Assembly: GCA_035541195.1 (NCBI GenBank)
Contig: DATKNU010000090.1
Span: 1-7,583 of the forward strand
DNA: 7,583 nucleotides
Direction of reading: 5' to 3'
Source of the DNA: Muellerivita sp035541195
GTDB taxonomy: Bacteria; Oederibacteriota; Muellerivitia; Muellerivitales; Muellerivitaceae
Every line of letters starts with the position of its first letter. Position 1 is the first letter of the stretch. The notes under the pieces were generated by a model, which searched no databases, was not told where the DNA came from, and worked only from the letters and a program-made list of their open reading frames with translations. Both the position numbers and the translations under genes were made by a program. Of the stretch, positions 1 through 5,003 are shown piece after piece.

Positions 1-103
1 GGTTGGCGAAGGCGAACATGAGGATCTCGCCGGTCTTGTGGTCCTGCGCGATGACGGGAATCAGCCCGTCTTCTTGGAATTTCAGCGTATCGATAAAGCT
101 CAT
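1..103 (-). CDS. hisI: Phosphoribosyl-AMP cyclohydrolase (HisI), N-terminal 34 codons
   Basis: HisI hydrolyses the adenine ring of phosphoribosyl-AMP to give ProFAR, the third step of the histidine pathway. Only the first 34 residues lie in the window, but they match the family N-terminus. LKFQEDGLIPVIAQD is followed by KTGEILMFAFAN, corresponding to the usual pattern of Lys-Phe, Gly-Leu-Ile-Pro, Gln-Asp, Thr-Gly-Glu-Val-Leu-Met and Ala-Tyr-Met-Asn. The metal-binding Cys and Asp motifs are downstream, outside the window. Whether the protein ends as HisI alone or continues into a HisE pyrophosphohydrolase domain cannot be seen. The ATG at 103 has GGAGG (109-113) at 5 nt spacing. It lies 60 bp after the small membrane-protein gene and is probably in the same transcript. 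Confidence 0.88.
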   Translation of the reverse strand, partial: MSFIDTLKFQEDGLIPVIAQDHKTGEILMFAFAN

Positions 104-140
104 GGCGGCCTCCGTCCAGGGAATAGGGGGGTTAAGGTAA

Positions 141-160
141 GCTTTTGCCCCGGGAAAAGC
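141..160. repeat. Small inverted repeat between the 70-residue membrane gene and hisI
   Basis: GCTTTT and AAAAGC form a 6 bp stem around an 8 base GC-rich loop, 4 bp past the stop of the small membrane-protein gene. On the transcribed strand it is followed by TTACCTTAA rather than a U-run, so evidence for termination is poor. It may only be a weak hairpin before hisI. Confidence 0.3.
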
Positions 161-163
161 CAG

Positions 164-376
164 TCATTTTTGAGGGGTCTTTTTGGGCCGCTTCTTGAAG
201 AAATGATAGATGAAGAGCCCCATCCAGGCCACGGACAGGAGCATGGCCAGGGCCAGGGTGAAAGTGGCCGGCGCCTTGCCAGTCTTGCCTAAATAAACCA
301 AAAGGGCCACCAGGGCGAAACCGCCGTAGATATAGAGGAACCAGAGGGGGGAATCCTTTTGAGGCTCTTGGGCCAT
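164..376 (-). CDS. Uncharacterised two-helix small membrane protein
   Basis: This 70-residue protein is not one I recognise. After a short polar N-terminus (MAQEPQKDSP) come two hydrophobic segments, about 11-29 and 37-59, joined by a short loop with KTGK. A strongly basic tail, KKRPKK near 61-66, predicts a cytoplasmic C-terminus, giving a hairpin with both ends inside. The ATG at 376 has a textbook AAGGAG (384-389) 7 nt upstream, which makes the reading frame credible despite its size. It starts 19 bp after the preceding four-helix membrane-protein gene, so the two may form a functional pair. It is followed 60 bp later by hisI. Nothing in the sequence indicates its function. A membrane-complex accessory subunit is one possibility, but that is a guess. 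Confidence 0.75.
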   Translation of the reverse strand: MAQEPQKDSPLWFLYIYGGFALVALLVYLGKTGKAPATFTLALAMLLSVAWMGLFIYHFFKKRPKKTPQK

Positions 377-383
377 GATAAGT

Positions 384-389
384 CTCCTT
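384..389 (-). promoter_or_regulatory. Ribosome binding site of the two-helix small membrane protein
   Basis: AAGGAG on the minus strand sits 7 nt before the ATG at 376. This near-ideal site and spacing is the main evidence that the 70-codon frame is translated. Confidence 0.7.
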
Positions 390-395
390 AAACGG

Positions 396-830
396 TTATT
401 GGGCCGGCCGGGGCCGTGACGCGAAAAGCCTCTCGATCAAAAGCACTAGGGCGCTGCCTGCCGCGCATCCGAAGAAAAACCAGAAGGCCACGGTATGCAA
501 TCCGCCCGGCGGGGTCAAGAGCCAAAGGGCCAGGCCGATCGTAAGCGGGTTGAGCGAAATCAGCCCCAGGGCGAAGAGCGCCAGGAAGGCGAATTTTTGG
601 GCGGCGCGGGGCTCGCGCTCCAGCCGCTCTTGCAGTTTATGGGCCGAGTAAAAGTAAATGAACCCCGCCAGCAGGCCCGCGACCCAAAAAACGCCCGTGC
701 TGAAGCCGGCCACCCAAATCTTCAACTTGAAATAAAACCAATAGGCCTCCACCGCGGCCCAGACCAAGGCCGCCAGGCCCAAAAGATCCAACAGGAGCCT
801 GAATTTGGAAAAGGGCTTCGCGTCAGGCAT
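396..830 (-). CDS. Uncharacterised four-helix membrane protein
   Basis: I do not recognise this 144-residue protein. It has four strongly hydrophobic segments: about 11-34 (rich in Leu, Trp and Tyr), 38-61, 80-106 and 110-133. A highly charged loop of about 16 residues between helices 2 and 3 (HKLQERLEREPRAAQK, 64-79) and a basic tail (SRPRP) suggest that both ends and the middle loop are cytoplasmic. No signal peptide, catalytic motif or metal-binding cluster is obvious. The chosen ATG at 830 is preceded by an excellent GAGGAG site (835-840). A TTG at 845 is in frame but lies inside hisF and upstream of that site. The gene sits 11 bp after hisF and 19 bp before another small membrane-protein gene, with hisI following, so all are probably on the his transcript. 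A role in histidine or PRPP metabolism cannot be claimed from location alone. Confidence 0.82.
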   Translation of the reverse strand: MPDAKPFSKFRLLLDLLGLAALVWAAVEAYWFYFKLKIWVAGFSTGVFWVAGLLAGFIYFYSAHKLQERLEREPRAAQKFAFLALFALGLISLNPLTIGLALWLLTPPGGLHTVAFWFFFGCAAGSALVLLIERLFASRPRPAQ

Positions 831-834
831 AAAA

Positions 835-840
835 CTCCTC
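835..840 (-). promoter_or_regulatory. Ribosome binding site deciding the start of the four-helix membrane gene
   Basis: GAGGAG on the minus strand lies 4 nt upstream of the ATG at 830 and falls in the short gap next to the hisF stop. It argues for the ATG over the in-frame TTG at 845, which lies upstream of this site. Confidence 0.7.
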
Positions 841-841
841 G

Positions 842-1612
842 TCAAAGACGGATTGGGATTCCCTTTTTCGCCAAGTAGTCCTTGGCCTGTCTCACCGAAT
901 ATTCCCGGTAGTGGAAGATGGAGGCCGCCAGCACGGCGTCGGCCTTGCCCTCCAAGACGCCCGCGGCCAAGTGGTCGAGGTTCCCCACGCCTCCCGAGGC
1001 GATCACCGGGACCCCCACGGCCTGCGAGATGGCCCGGGTCAGTTCCAAATCATACCCGTCCTTGGTGCCGTCCTTGTCCATGCTGGTCAAGAGGATCTCG
1101 CCCGCGCCCAACCCCACGCCTTGGCGCGCCCATTCCACCGCGTCCCTGCCCGTGGCCGCGCGGCCGCCGTGGGTGAAGACTTCCCAACCCTTGGAGGGGT
1201 CCAGGGGATCCCGGCGCTTGGCGTCAATGGCCAAGACGATGCATTGGGCCCCGAATTTGGAGGCACCGTCCTTGAGGATTTGGGGATTCTCGACCGCCCG
1301 GGTATTGAGCGACACTTTGTCGGCGCCGGATTTGAGCAAGACACGGATGTCGTCGGTGGTGCGCACGCCGCCGCCCACGGTGAGAGGCATGAAGATGGCT
1401 TCCGCCGTGCGGGTGACCACGTCCAGGAGGATGTTGCGTTTGTCGCTGGAGGCCGTGATGTCGAGGAACACCAACTCGTCCGCCCCCTCGGCGTCATATT
1501 GCTTGGCGATCTCAACCGGATCCCCGGCGTCCTTAAGGTTCTCGAACTTCACGCCCTTGACGACCCGGCCTTCCTTGACGTCCAGGCAGGGAATGACGCG
1601 CTTGGAGAGCAT
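842..1612 (-). CDS. hisF: Imidazole glycerol phosphate synthase cyclase subunit (HisF)
   Basis: HisF is the (beta/alpha)8-barrel cyclase that uses ammonia from HisH to turn PRFAR into imidazole glycerol phosphate and AICAR, the latter feeding purine synthesis. The 256 residues match the family. MLSKRVIPCLDVKEGRVVKG carries catalytic Asp11, and VLAIDAKR carries catalytic Asp130. The ammonia-gate residues known from T. maritima HisF (Arg5, Glu46, Lys99, Glu167) are present as Arg5, Glu46, Lys99 and Glu172. Phosphate loops are TVGGGVR (78-84) and ASGGVGN (205-211), and TSMDKDGTKDGYD (176-188) is typical. The start is the ATG at 1612-1610, which overlaps the hisA stop and has AAGGG (1619-1623) 6 nt upstream. 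The frame stays open further upstream through hisA, but that extension has no HisF similarity. The next gene starts 11 bp after the stop. Confidence 0.97.
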   Translation of the reverse strand: MLSKRVIPCLDVKEGRVVKGVKFENLKDAGDPVEIAKQYDAEGADELVFLDITASSDKRNILLDVVTRTAEAIFMPLTVGGGVRTTDDIRVLLKSGADKVSLNTRAVENPQILKDGASKFGAQCIVLAIDAKRRDPLDPSKGWEVFTHGGRAATGRDAVEWARQGVGLGAGEILLTSMDKDGTKDGYDLELTRAISQAVGVPVIASGGVGNLDHLAAGVLEGKADAVLAASIFHYREYSVRQAKDYLAKKGIPIRL

Positions 1613-2382
1613 CAGCGACCCTTGGTCTTTTTGGGTTTCGGCGGCTTGGGCGTGGGGGGTTCCTTGGCGATCTTGATGGCTTGTTTGAGGTCGATCTTGC
1701 CCGTATAGAGCGCCTTGCCGATGATGACCGAGGCGATGCCGTATTTTTCCAGCCGCTTGGCGTGTTCGATGTCCTTGTAGCCCGACATGCCGCCCGAGCA
1801 GATGACCGGCACCTTGACCGCCACGGCCAGCTCCTTGGTGCTCTTGAAGTTGGGTCCTTCCAGCATGCCGTCCCGCTGGATGTCGGTGAAGATGATCGAC
1901 CCCACGCCCAGTTCCACCATTTCCTGGCCCAGATCCACGGCCTTCACCTTGGTCACCTGCTTCCAACCCTTGATGGCCACCATGCCTTTTTTGGCGTCGA
2001 TGCCCACGATGATGGATTTGCCGTGGCGTTTGACCGCTTCCTTGACGAAGTCCTTGTTCTGCACCGCCGAGGTGCCCAGGATGACCCAATTCACGCCGAT
2101 GCCCACCAATTTATCGATGGTGCGAAGGTCCCGGATGCCGCCGCCCACCTGCACCTTGAGGTCGGTGGCCTTGATGATTTCCTTCACGTAATCCAGGTTT
2201 GAGAGCCGGCCCGAGAAGGCCCCGTCCAAGTCGATGACATGCAGGCGCTTGGCGCCTTTCATTTTCCAAAGTTTCGCCACCGAGACCGGTTCCTGGGAAT
2301 AAACCGTCTCATCCCTGAGGTCCCCCTGCACCAGGCGCACGGCCTTGCCTTTTCGGATGTCGATCGCCGGAATCACGTACAT
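1612..2382 (-). CDS. hisA: ProFAR isomerase (HisA)
   Basis: HisA is the (beta/alpha)8-barrel isomerase that converts ProFAR to PRFAR by an Amadori rearrangement, supplying the substrate of HisH/HisF. The N-terminus YVIPAIDIRKGKAVRLVQGD is diagnostic and carries catalytic Asp8. Other motifs are VIDLDGAFSG (49-58), QVGGGIR (78-84, phosphate loop), GTSAVQN, VGIDAKKG with catalytic Asp129, TDIQRDGMLEGPN (166-178), and the second phosphate loop ICSGGMSG (194-201). At 256 residues it is a little long, because it ends in a low-complexity Pro/Lys tail from about residue 242 (PPTPKPPKPKKTKGR) beyond the usual barrel end. The ATG at 2382 follows AAGGA (2389-2393). The stop shares one base with the hisF start (TGATG), indicating translational coupling. 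I see no sign of a PriA-type dual function, but sequence reading alone cannot exclude it. Confidence 0.96.
   Translation of the reverse strand: MYVIPAIDIRKGKAVRLVQGDLRDETVYSQEPVSVAKLWKMKGAKRLHVIDLDGAFSGRLSNLDYVKEIIKATDLKVQVGGGIRDLRTIDKLVGIGVNWVILGTSAVQNKDFVKEAVKRHGKSIIVGIDAKKGMVAIKGWKQVTKVKAVDLGQEMVELGVGSIIFTDIQRDGMLEGPNFKSTKELAVAVKVPVICSGGMSGYKDIEHAKRLEKYGIASVIIGKALYTGKIDLKQAIKIAKEPPTPKPPKPKKTKGR
1619..1623 (-). promoter_or_regulatory. Ribosome binding site of hisF inside the hisA tail
   Basis: AAGGG on the minus strand lies 6 nt before the hisF ATG and is contained in the last codons of hisA. Together with the TGATG stop/start overlap, it supports coupled translation and fixes the hisF start at 1612 rather than further upstream. 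Confidence 0.6.
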
Positions 2383-2414
2383 GGTTTTTCCTTTTTCAAA
2401 CTTGGAAGCGTTTC

Positions 2415-2497
2415 ACCACAGCGTCGCAGAGACGCGGTTTGACGAAAATATTGAAGGCGTCCCTCTTAAACGGAATATTGCCCCGCGTCTCCGCGGT
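2415..2497. repeat. Palindromic repeat element, copy 2 (family A), hisH-hisA gap, inverted relative to copy 1
   Basis: The arms share a perfect 9 bp inverted repeat, GAGACGCGG (2429-2437) with CCGCGTCTC (2483-2491), plus outer ACC/GGT ends. The left arm matches the reverse complement of copy 1's right arm (TTCACC and CGCAGAGACGC shared). The right arm matches the reverse complement of copy 1's left arm, apart from the absence of an 8 bp unit, GCACGGAG, that is bounded in copy 1 by CGGAG direct repeats. On the mRNA strand, 2496-2483 alone can form a CCGCG/CGCGG stem capped by a GAGA tetraloop. Confidence 0.8.
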
Positions 2498-2506
2498 AAA
2501 AATTTT

Positions 2507-3124
2507 TTAGAATTTCGTTCCGGCCAGGTCCTTGAAGTTTTCGTATATCTTCAATCCCACCGTCTGGCTCTTTTCGGGGTGGAACTGGGTGCCGAACACG
2601 TTCTTTTCCCACACCATGGAGGTAAAGTCCTGGCCATAGGAGGTTTTAGTCGCCACGATGGAGTCGTTCTCGGGCTGCACGTAATAGGAATGGACGAAGT
2701 AAACGTAATCCCCGTCCTTCACGCCCTTCAGCAGCGGGTTGTCCTTCTTTTGAATCGCGATTTGGTTCCAGCCCATGTGGGGCACCTTGGGGGCGGCGGT
2801 GAATTTGACCACCCGACCGGGGAAAACGCCCAGGCCTTGGGTCAAACCGAATTCCTCGCCCACGGAAAAAAGCATCTGCAGACCCACGCACACGCCCAAA
2901 AAGGGCTTGCCCGTGGCGATGAAGCCCCTTACGGCCTTGCCCAAATCCGAGCGGTGCAGACCGTCCATGGAATCCTTGAAGGCCCCCACGCCGGGCAAAA
3001 CCACTCCCTCGGCCTTGCCGACATCCTGCCAGTCGGTGGTCACGCGCGTCTTGGCCCCGACCTTTTCCAGGGCCTTGGCCACGCTGTGAAGGTTCCCCAC
3101 CCCATAATCCACAACCGCGATCAT
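2507..3124 (-). CDS. hisH: Imidazole glycerol phosphate synthase glutaminase subunit (HisH)
   Basis: HisH is the class I glutamine amidotransferase half of IGP synthase. It hydrolyses glutamine and passes ammonia through a channel to HisF. Length (205 residues) is typical. The start MIAVVDYGVGNLHSV is characteristic. PGVGAF (44-49) forms the oxyanion-side loop, GVCVGLQMLF (77-86) contains the nucleophile Cys79, KVPHMGWN (113-120) is the HisF-facing motif, and FGTQFHPEKSQ (178-188) contains the catalytic His182 and Glu184. Cys-Val-Gly-Leu-Gln is a mild variant of the usual Cys-Leu-Gly-Met-Gln. The ATG at 3124 follows GGAG (3130-3133) with 5 nt spacing. The gene is bracketed by two oppositely oriented copies of the same palindromic repeat, and its partner hisF lies two genes downstream, after hisA. 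Confidence 0.97.
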   Translation of the reverse strand: MIAVVDYGVGNLHSVAKALEKVGAKTRVTTDWQDVGKAEGVVLPGVGAFKDSMDGLHRSDLGKAVRGFIATGKPFLGVCVGLQMLFSVGEEFGLTQGLGVFPGRVVKFTAAPKVPHMGWNQIAIQKKDNPLLKGVKDGDYVYFVHSYYVQPENDSIVATKTSYGQDFTSMVWEKNVFGTQFHPEKSQTVGLKIYENFKDLAGTKF

Positions 3125-3143
3125 AAAAGCTCCGAATCTTTTT

Positions 3144-3223
3144 ACCGCGGAGGCACGGAGACGCGGGAAAACCTTGGGTTTAAATTCCCTTATTCTTTCT
3201 CGGCGTCTCTGCGTCTTCGCGGT
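3144..3223. repeat. Palindromic repeat element, copy 1 (family A), hisB-hisH gap
   Basis: Two 23 bp arms (3144-3166 and 3201-3223) are inverted copies matching at 18 of 23 positions, beginning ACCGCG and sharing GAGACGC. A 34 bp AT-richer spacer separates them. The 80 bp element fills most of the 109 bp gap and ends 20 bp before the hisH start codon. The transcript would fold into a long GC-rich hairpin. No U-run follows it on the coding strand, so it does not look like an intrinsic terminator. It is related to the element at 2415-2497 in the opposite orientation. Confidence 0.8.
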
Positions 3224-3233
3224 GAATGAATGT

Positions 3234-3827
3234 TTAAATCTTTCCCTTGGTGGAAGGGACGCCTTTTATCTTGGCGTCATGCGCCGCGGCCATCTTAAGC
3301 GCCCGCGCGAAGGCCTTGAAGGCCGCCTCCACGATGTGGTGGCTGTTGCGCCCGTGGATCTTCTCCAGGTGCAGGTTGAACTTGCCATTGTCCACCGCCG
3401 CGCGGAAAAAATCCTCGACCAGTTCGGTGTCGAAATTGCCGATGCGCTTCTTGACCGCCAAGTCCAAGGTGAAGTTGATGTAGTTGCGGCCGCTCAAGTC
3501 CACCACCGCGCGCACCAGCGCCTCGTCCAAGGGCACGTAGAAATGGCCGTAACGGGAAATACCCTGCTTGTCGCCCAAGGCCTTGTCGAGGGCCATCCCC
3601 AAACAAATGCCGATGTCCTCCACCGTGTGGTGGTCGTCGATGTGGGTGTCGCCCTTGGCCTTGACCTTCAGGTCGAAGCCGCTGTGCTTGGCGAAGGCTT
3701 CCAACATGTGGTTCAGGAAGGGAACGGGGGTTTTAACCTCGGGGGCGCCGGTACCGTCCAGGTTGAGCGTAAGCTCAATGTCGGTTTCCTTGGTCTTGCG
3801 TTTAACGGTGGCGGAGCGGCTTTTCAT
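3234..3827 (-). CDS. hisB: Imidazoleglycerol-phosphate dehydratase (HisB), monofunctional
   Basis: HisB dehydrates imidazole glycerol phosphate to imidazole acetol phosphate, using a manganese cluster in a large symmetric homo-oligomer. The 197 residues are the length of the stand-alone dehydratase. There is no N-terminal HAD phosphatase domain as in the bifunctional E. coli enzyme, so histidinol-phosphate phosphatase must be encoded elsewhere. Diagnostic motifs are PFLNHMLEAFAKHSGFDL (36-53), the metal-binding IDDHHTVEDIG (63-73), RYGHFYVPLDEAL (92-104), GNFDTELVEDFF (130-141) and the second metal motif GRNSHHIVEAAFKAFARAL (159-177). The tail VPSTKG is also typical. The ATG at 3827 follows GGGAG (3833-3837) with 5 nt spacing. 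The gene is separated from both hisC and hisH by repeat-bearing gaps of about 110 bp, unlike the overlapping junctions elsewhere in the cluster. Confidence 0.97.
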   Translation of the reverse strand: MKSRSATVKRKTKETDIELTLNLDGTGAPEVKTPVPFLNHMLEAFAKHSGFDLKVKAKGDTHIDDHHTVEDIGICLGMALDKALGDKQGISRYGHFYVPLDEALVRAVVDLSGRNYINFTLDLAVKKRIGNFDTELVEDFFRAAVDNGKFNLHLEKIHGRNSHHIVEAAFKAFARALKMAAAHDAKIKGVPSTKGKI

Positions 3828-3865
3828 AAAAACTCCCGAGTTTAAAGCAAAAGGCCGTTAACAGT

Positions 3866-3911
3866 GATCCACGCGGATTGAATAAAAAATTTTGAGCCAT
3901 CAGCGTTTATC
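3866..3911. repeat. Imperfect inverted repeat in the hisC-hisB gap (family B)
   Basis: The arms GATCCACGCGGAT (3866-3878) and ATCAGCGTTTATC (3899-3911) pair at 10 of 13 positions around a 20 bp AT-rich spacer. The right arm extends as CCATCAGCGTTTATCTGTGG (3897-3916). From memory this resembles a dispersed intergenic repeat type seen in many environmental bacterial genomes, but I could not check that. It differs in sequence from the two repeats around hisH. It lies between the hisC stop and the hisB ribosome binding site. Confidence 0.6.
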
Positions 3912-3938
3912 TGTGGGCGTCATTGCTAAATTGATTCG

Positions 3939-5003
3939 CTACCGGATGTGTCTCACCAGTTCCGCCAAGAGGCGGTTGGTTTCTTCCGGCTTCCCCACCG
4001 TGATCCGAAGCGCGTCTTTCAGCCTGGGATGGGAGAAGTATCTTATCAAAACCCCGTTTTTTTTGAGTTTTTTGTAAAGGTTTTGGGCGTCGGGTTTCCC
4101 TTTCCAGAAAGCCAAAAGGAAGTTGGTCTGGCTTTGCGGCACGGTGAAGCCCAAGGCCCGCAAGGATCGGCCCAAACGCTCCCTTTCTTTTTTGATGAGG
4201 GAGACTTTCGCCCCCGCGGCCTGGATGCCCGCGGGAGAAAAGGCCGCCAGCCCCAGGGCTTGGGTCAAGCGGTTGACGTTGTAGGAGTCCTTCACTTTGT
4301 AAAGTTGGCCCATGACCCTCGGGTGGCCAAAGGCCAAGCCCAGCCTGGCCCCCGCCAGGGAAAAGGATTTGGAAAGGGTCCGCAGGACAATGACGTTGGG
4401 ATGGCGCTTCGCCAAGGCCAGGCAGTTCGTCCGGGCGAAATCCACATAGGCTTCGTCGATCAGGACCAAGCCCCGGGCCTTGCGGCAAAAAGCCTCGATG
4501 TCTTCCAAGGGGAAGCAGTTTCCCACCGGCGGGTTGGGATAGCCCAGCAGGGTCAAACGGGCCTGGGGGTTGAGCTTGCCGAAATCGAGCCCAAAAGACG
4601 AATCCAACTTCACTTCCCTCAACCGGGCGCCTTCAATCTCGCCCAAGACGGGGTAAAGGCTGTAGGTCAGGTCCGGATACTGCGCCAGGTCGCCCTTGCC
4701 CACGCAGGCCCGGAAGAGGATGGACAGGATCTCATCCGACCCGTTGCCGACCAGGATGCCCTCGAGGGGCCAACGGTAAAGTTTCGAGAGGCGCTTGCGT
4801 AAAGTTTCCGCCGTGGGTTCGGGATAGAGGCGAAGTTTGGCGTCGGCGGCCTGGCGGACGGCCTTCAGCACCGCCTGGGGCGGCGCGTAGGGGTTTTCAT
4901 TGGTGTTGAGCTTCAGGGTCTTGGGGTCTTTGGGTTGTTCCCCCGGCGTATAGCCCTTCATCTTCAGGACTTCCGGGCGGAACCAATTTCGCAGGGGGCT
5001 CAT
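3939..5003 (-). CDS. hisC: Histidinol-phosphate aminotransferase (HisC)
   Basis: HisC is a PLP-dependent fold-type I aminotransferase that moves the amino group of glutamate onto imidazole acetol phosphate, giving L-histidinol phosphate. The 354 residues match the family length. Visible features are NTNENPYAPP (33-42), LYPEP (59-63), GNGSDEIL (86-93), DEAYVDF (183-189) with the PLP-contacting Asp183 and Tyr186, and TLSKSFSLAGARLG (209-222) with the Schiff-base Lys212 and phosphate-binding Arg220. LRITVGKPEET near the C-terminus carries the substrate-carboxylate Arg. The loop normally reading NPNNPTG is YPNPPVG here (155-161), replacing the usual PLP-contacting Asn and the Thr. The rest of the active site is intact, so I expect an active enzyme. 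The ATG overlaps the hisD stop by 4 nt. A longer in-frame reading upstream to 5504 lies inside hisD and is not real. After its TAG stop comes a 111 bp gap with a repeat. Confidence 0.95.
   Translation of the reverse strand: MSPLRNWFRPEVLKMKGYTPGEQPKDPKTLKLNTNENPYAPPQAVLKAVRQAADAKLRLYPEPTAETLRKRLSKLYRWPLEGILVGNGSDEILSILFRACVGKGDLAQYPDLTYSLYPVLGEIEGARLREVKLDSSFGLDFGKLNPQARLTLLGYPNPPVGNCFPLEDIEAFCRKARGLVLIDEAYVDFARTNCLALAKRHPNVIVLRTLSKSFSLAGARLGLAFGHPRVMGQLYKVKDSYNVNRLTQALGLAAFSPAGIQAAGAKVSLIKKERERLGRSLRALGFTVPQSQTNFLLAFWKGKPDAQNLYKKLKKNGVLIRYFSHPRLKDALRITVGKPEETNRLLAELVRHIR

Noticed and set aside
842..2089. A 415-codon minus-strand frame covering hisF and part of hisA
   Set aside because: Only the part from 1612 down is HisF. 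The upstream extension is hisA read in another frame, rich in Gly, Arg, Gln and His with no family similarity.
2483..2508. Hairpin plus T-run as an intrinsic terminator after hisH
   Set aside because: The T-run follows the hairpin only on the plus strand. On the transcribed strand it precedes the stem, so it would not terminate the his mRNA. A weak antisense terminator is possible but unsupported.
2415..3223. CRISPR-like repeats
   Set aside because: There are only two copies, in opposite orientation and 700 bp apart, each an internal palindrome with a gene between. There is no regular direct-repeat and spacer array.
2345..3229. Long plus-strand frames (also near 911-1708, 3948-4802 and 5039-5773)
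   Set aside because: All lie antisense to well-identified his genes. They show the composition expected of high-GC shadow frames and lack recognisable domains.
3234..3827. Bifunctional HisB with a phosphatase domain
   Set aside because: The protein is 197 residues and begins directly with the dehydratase domain. There is no HAD DxD motif in it or in the gap upstream.
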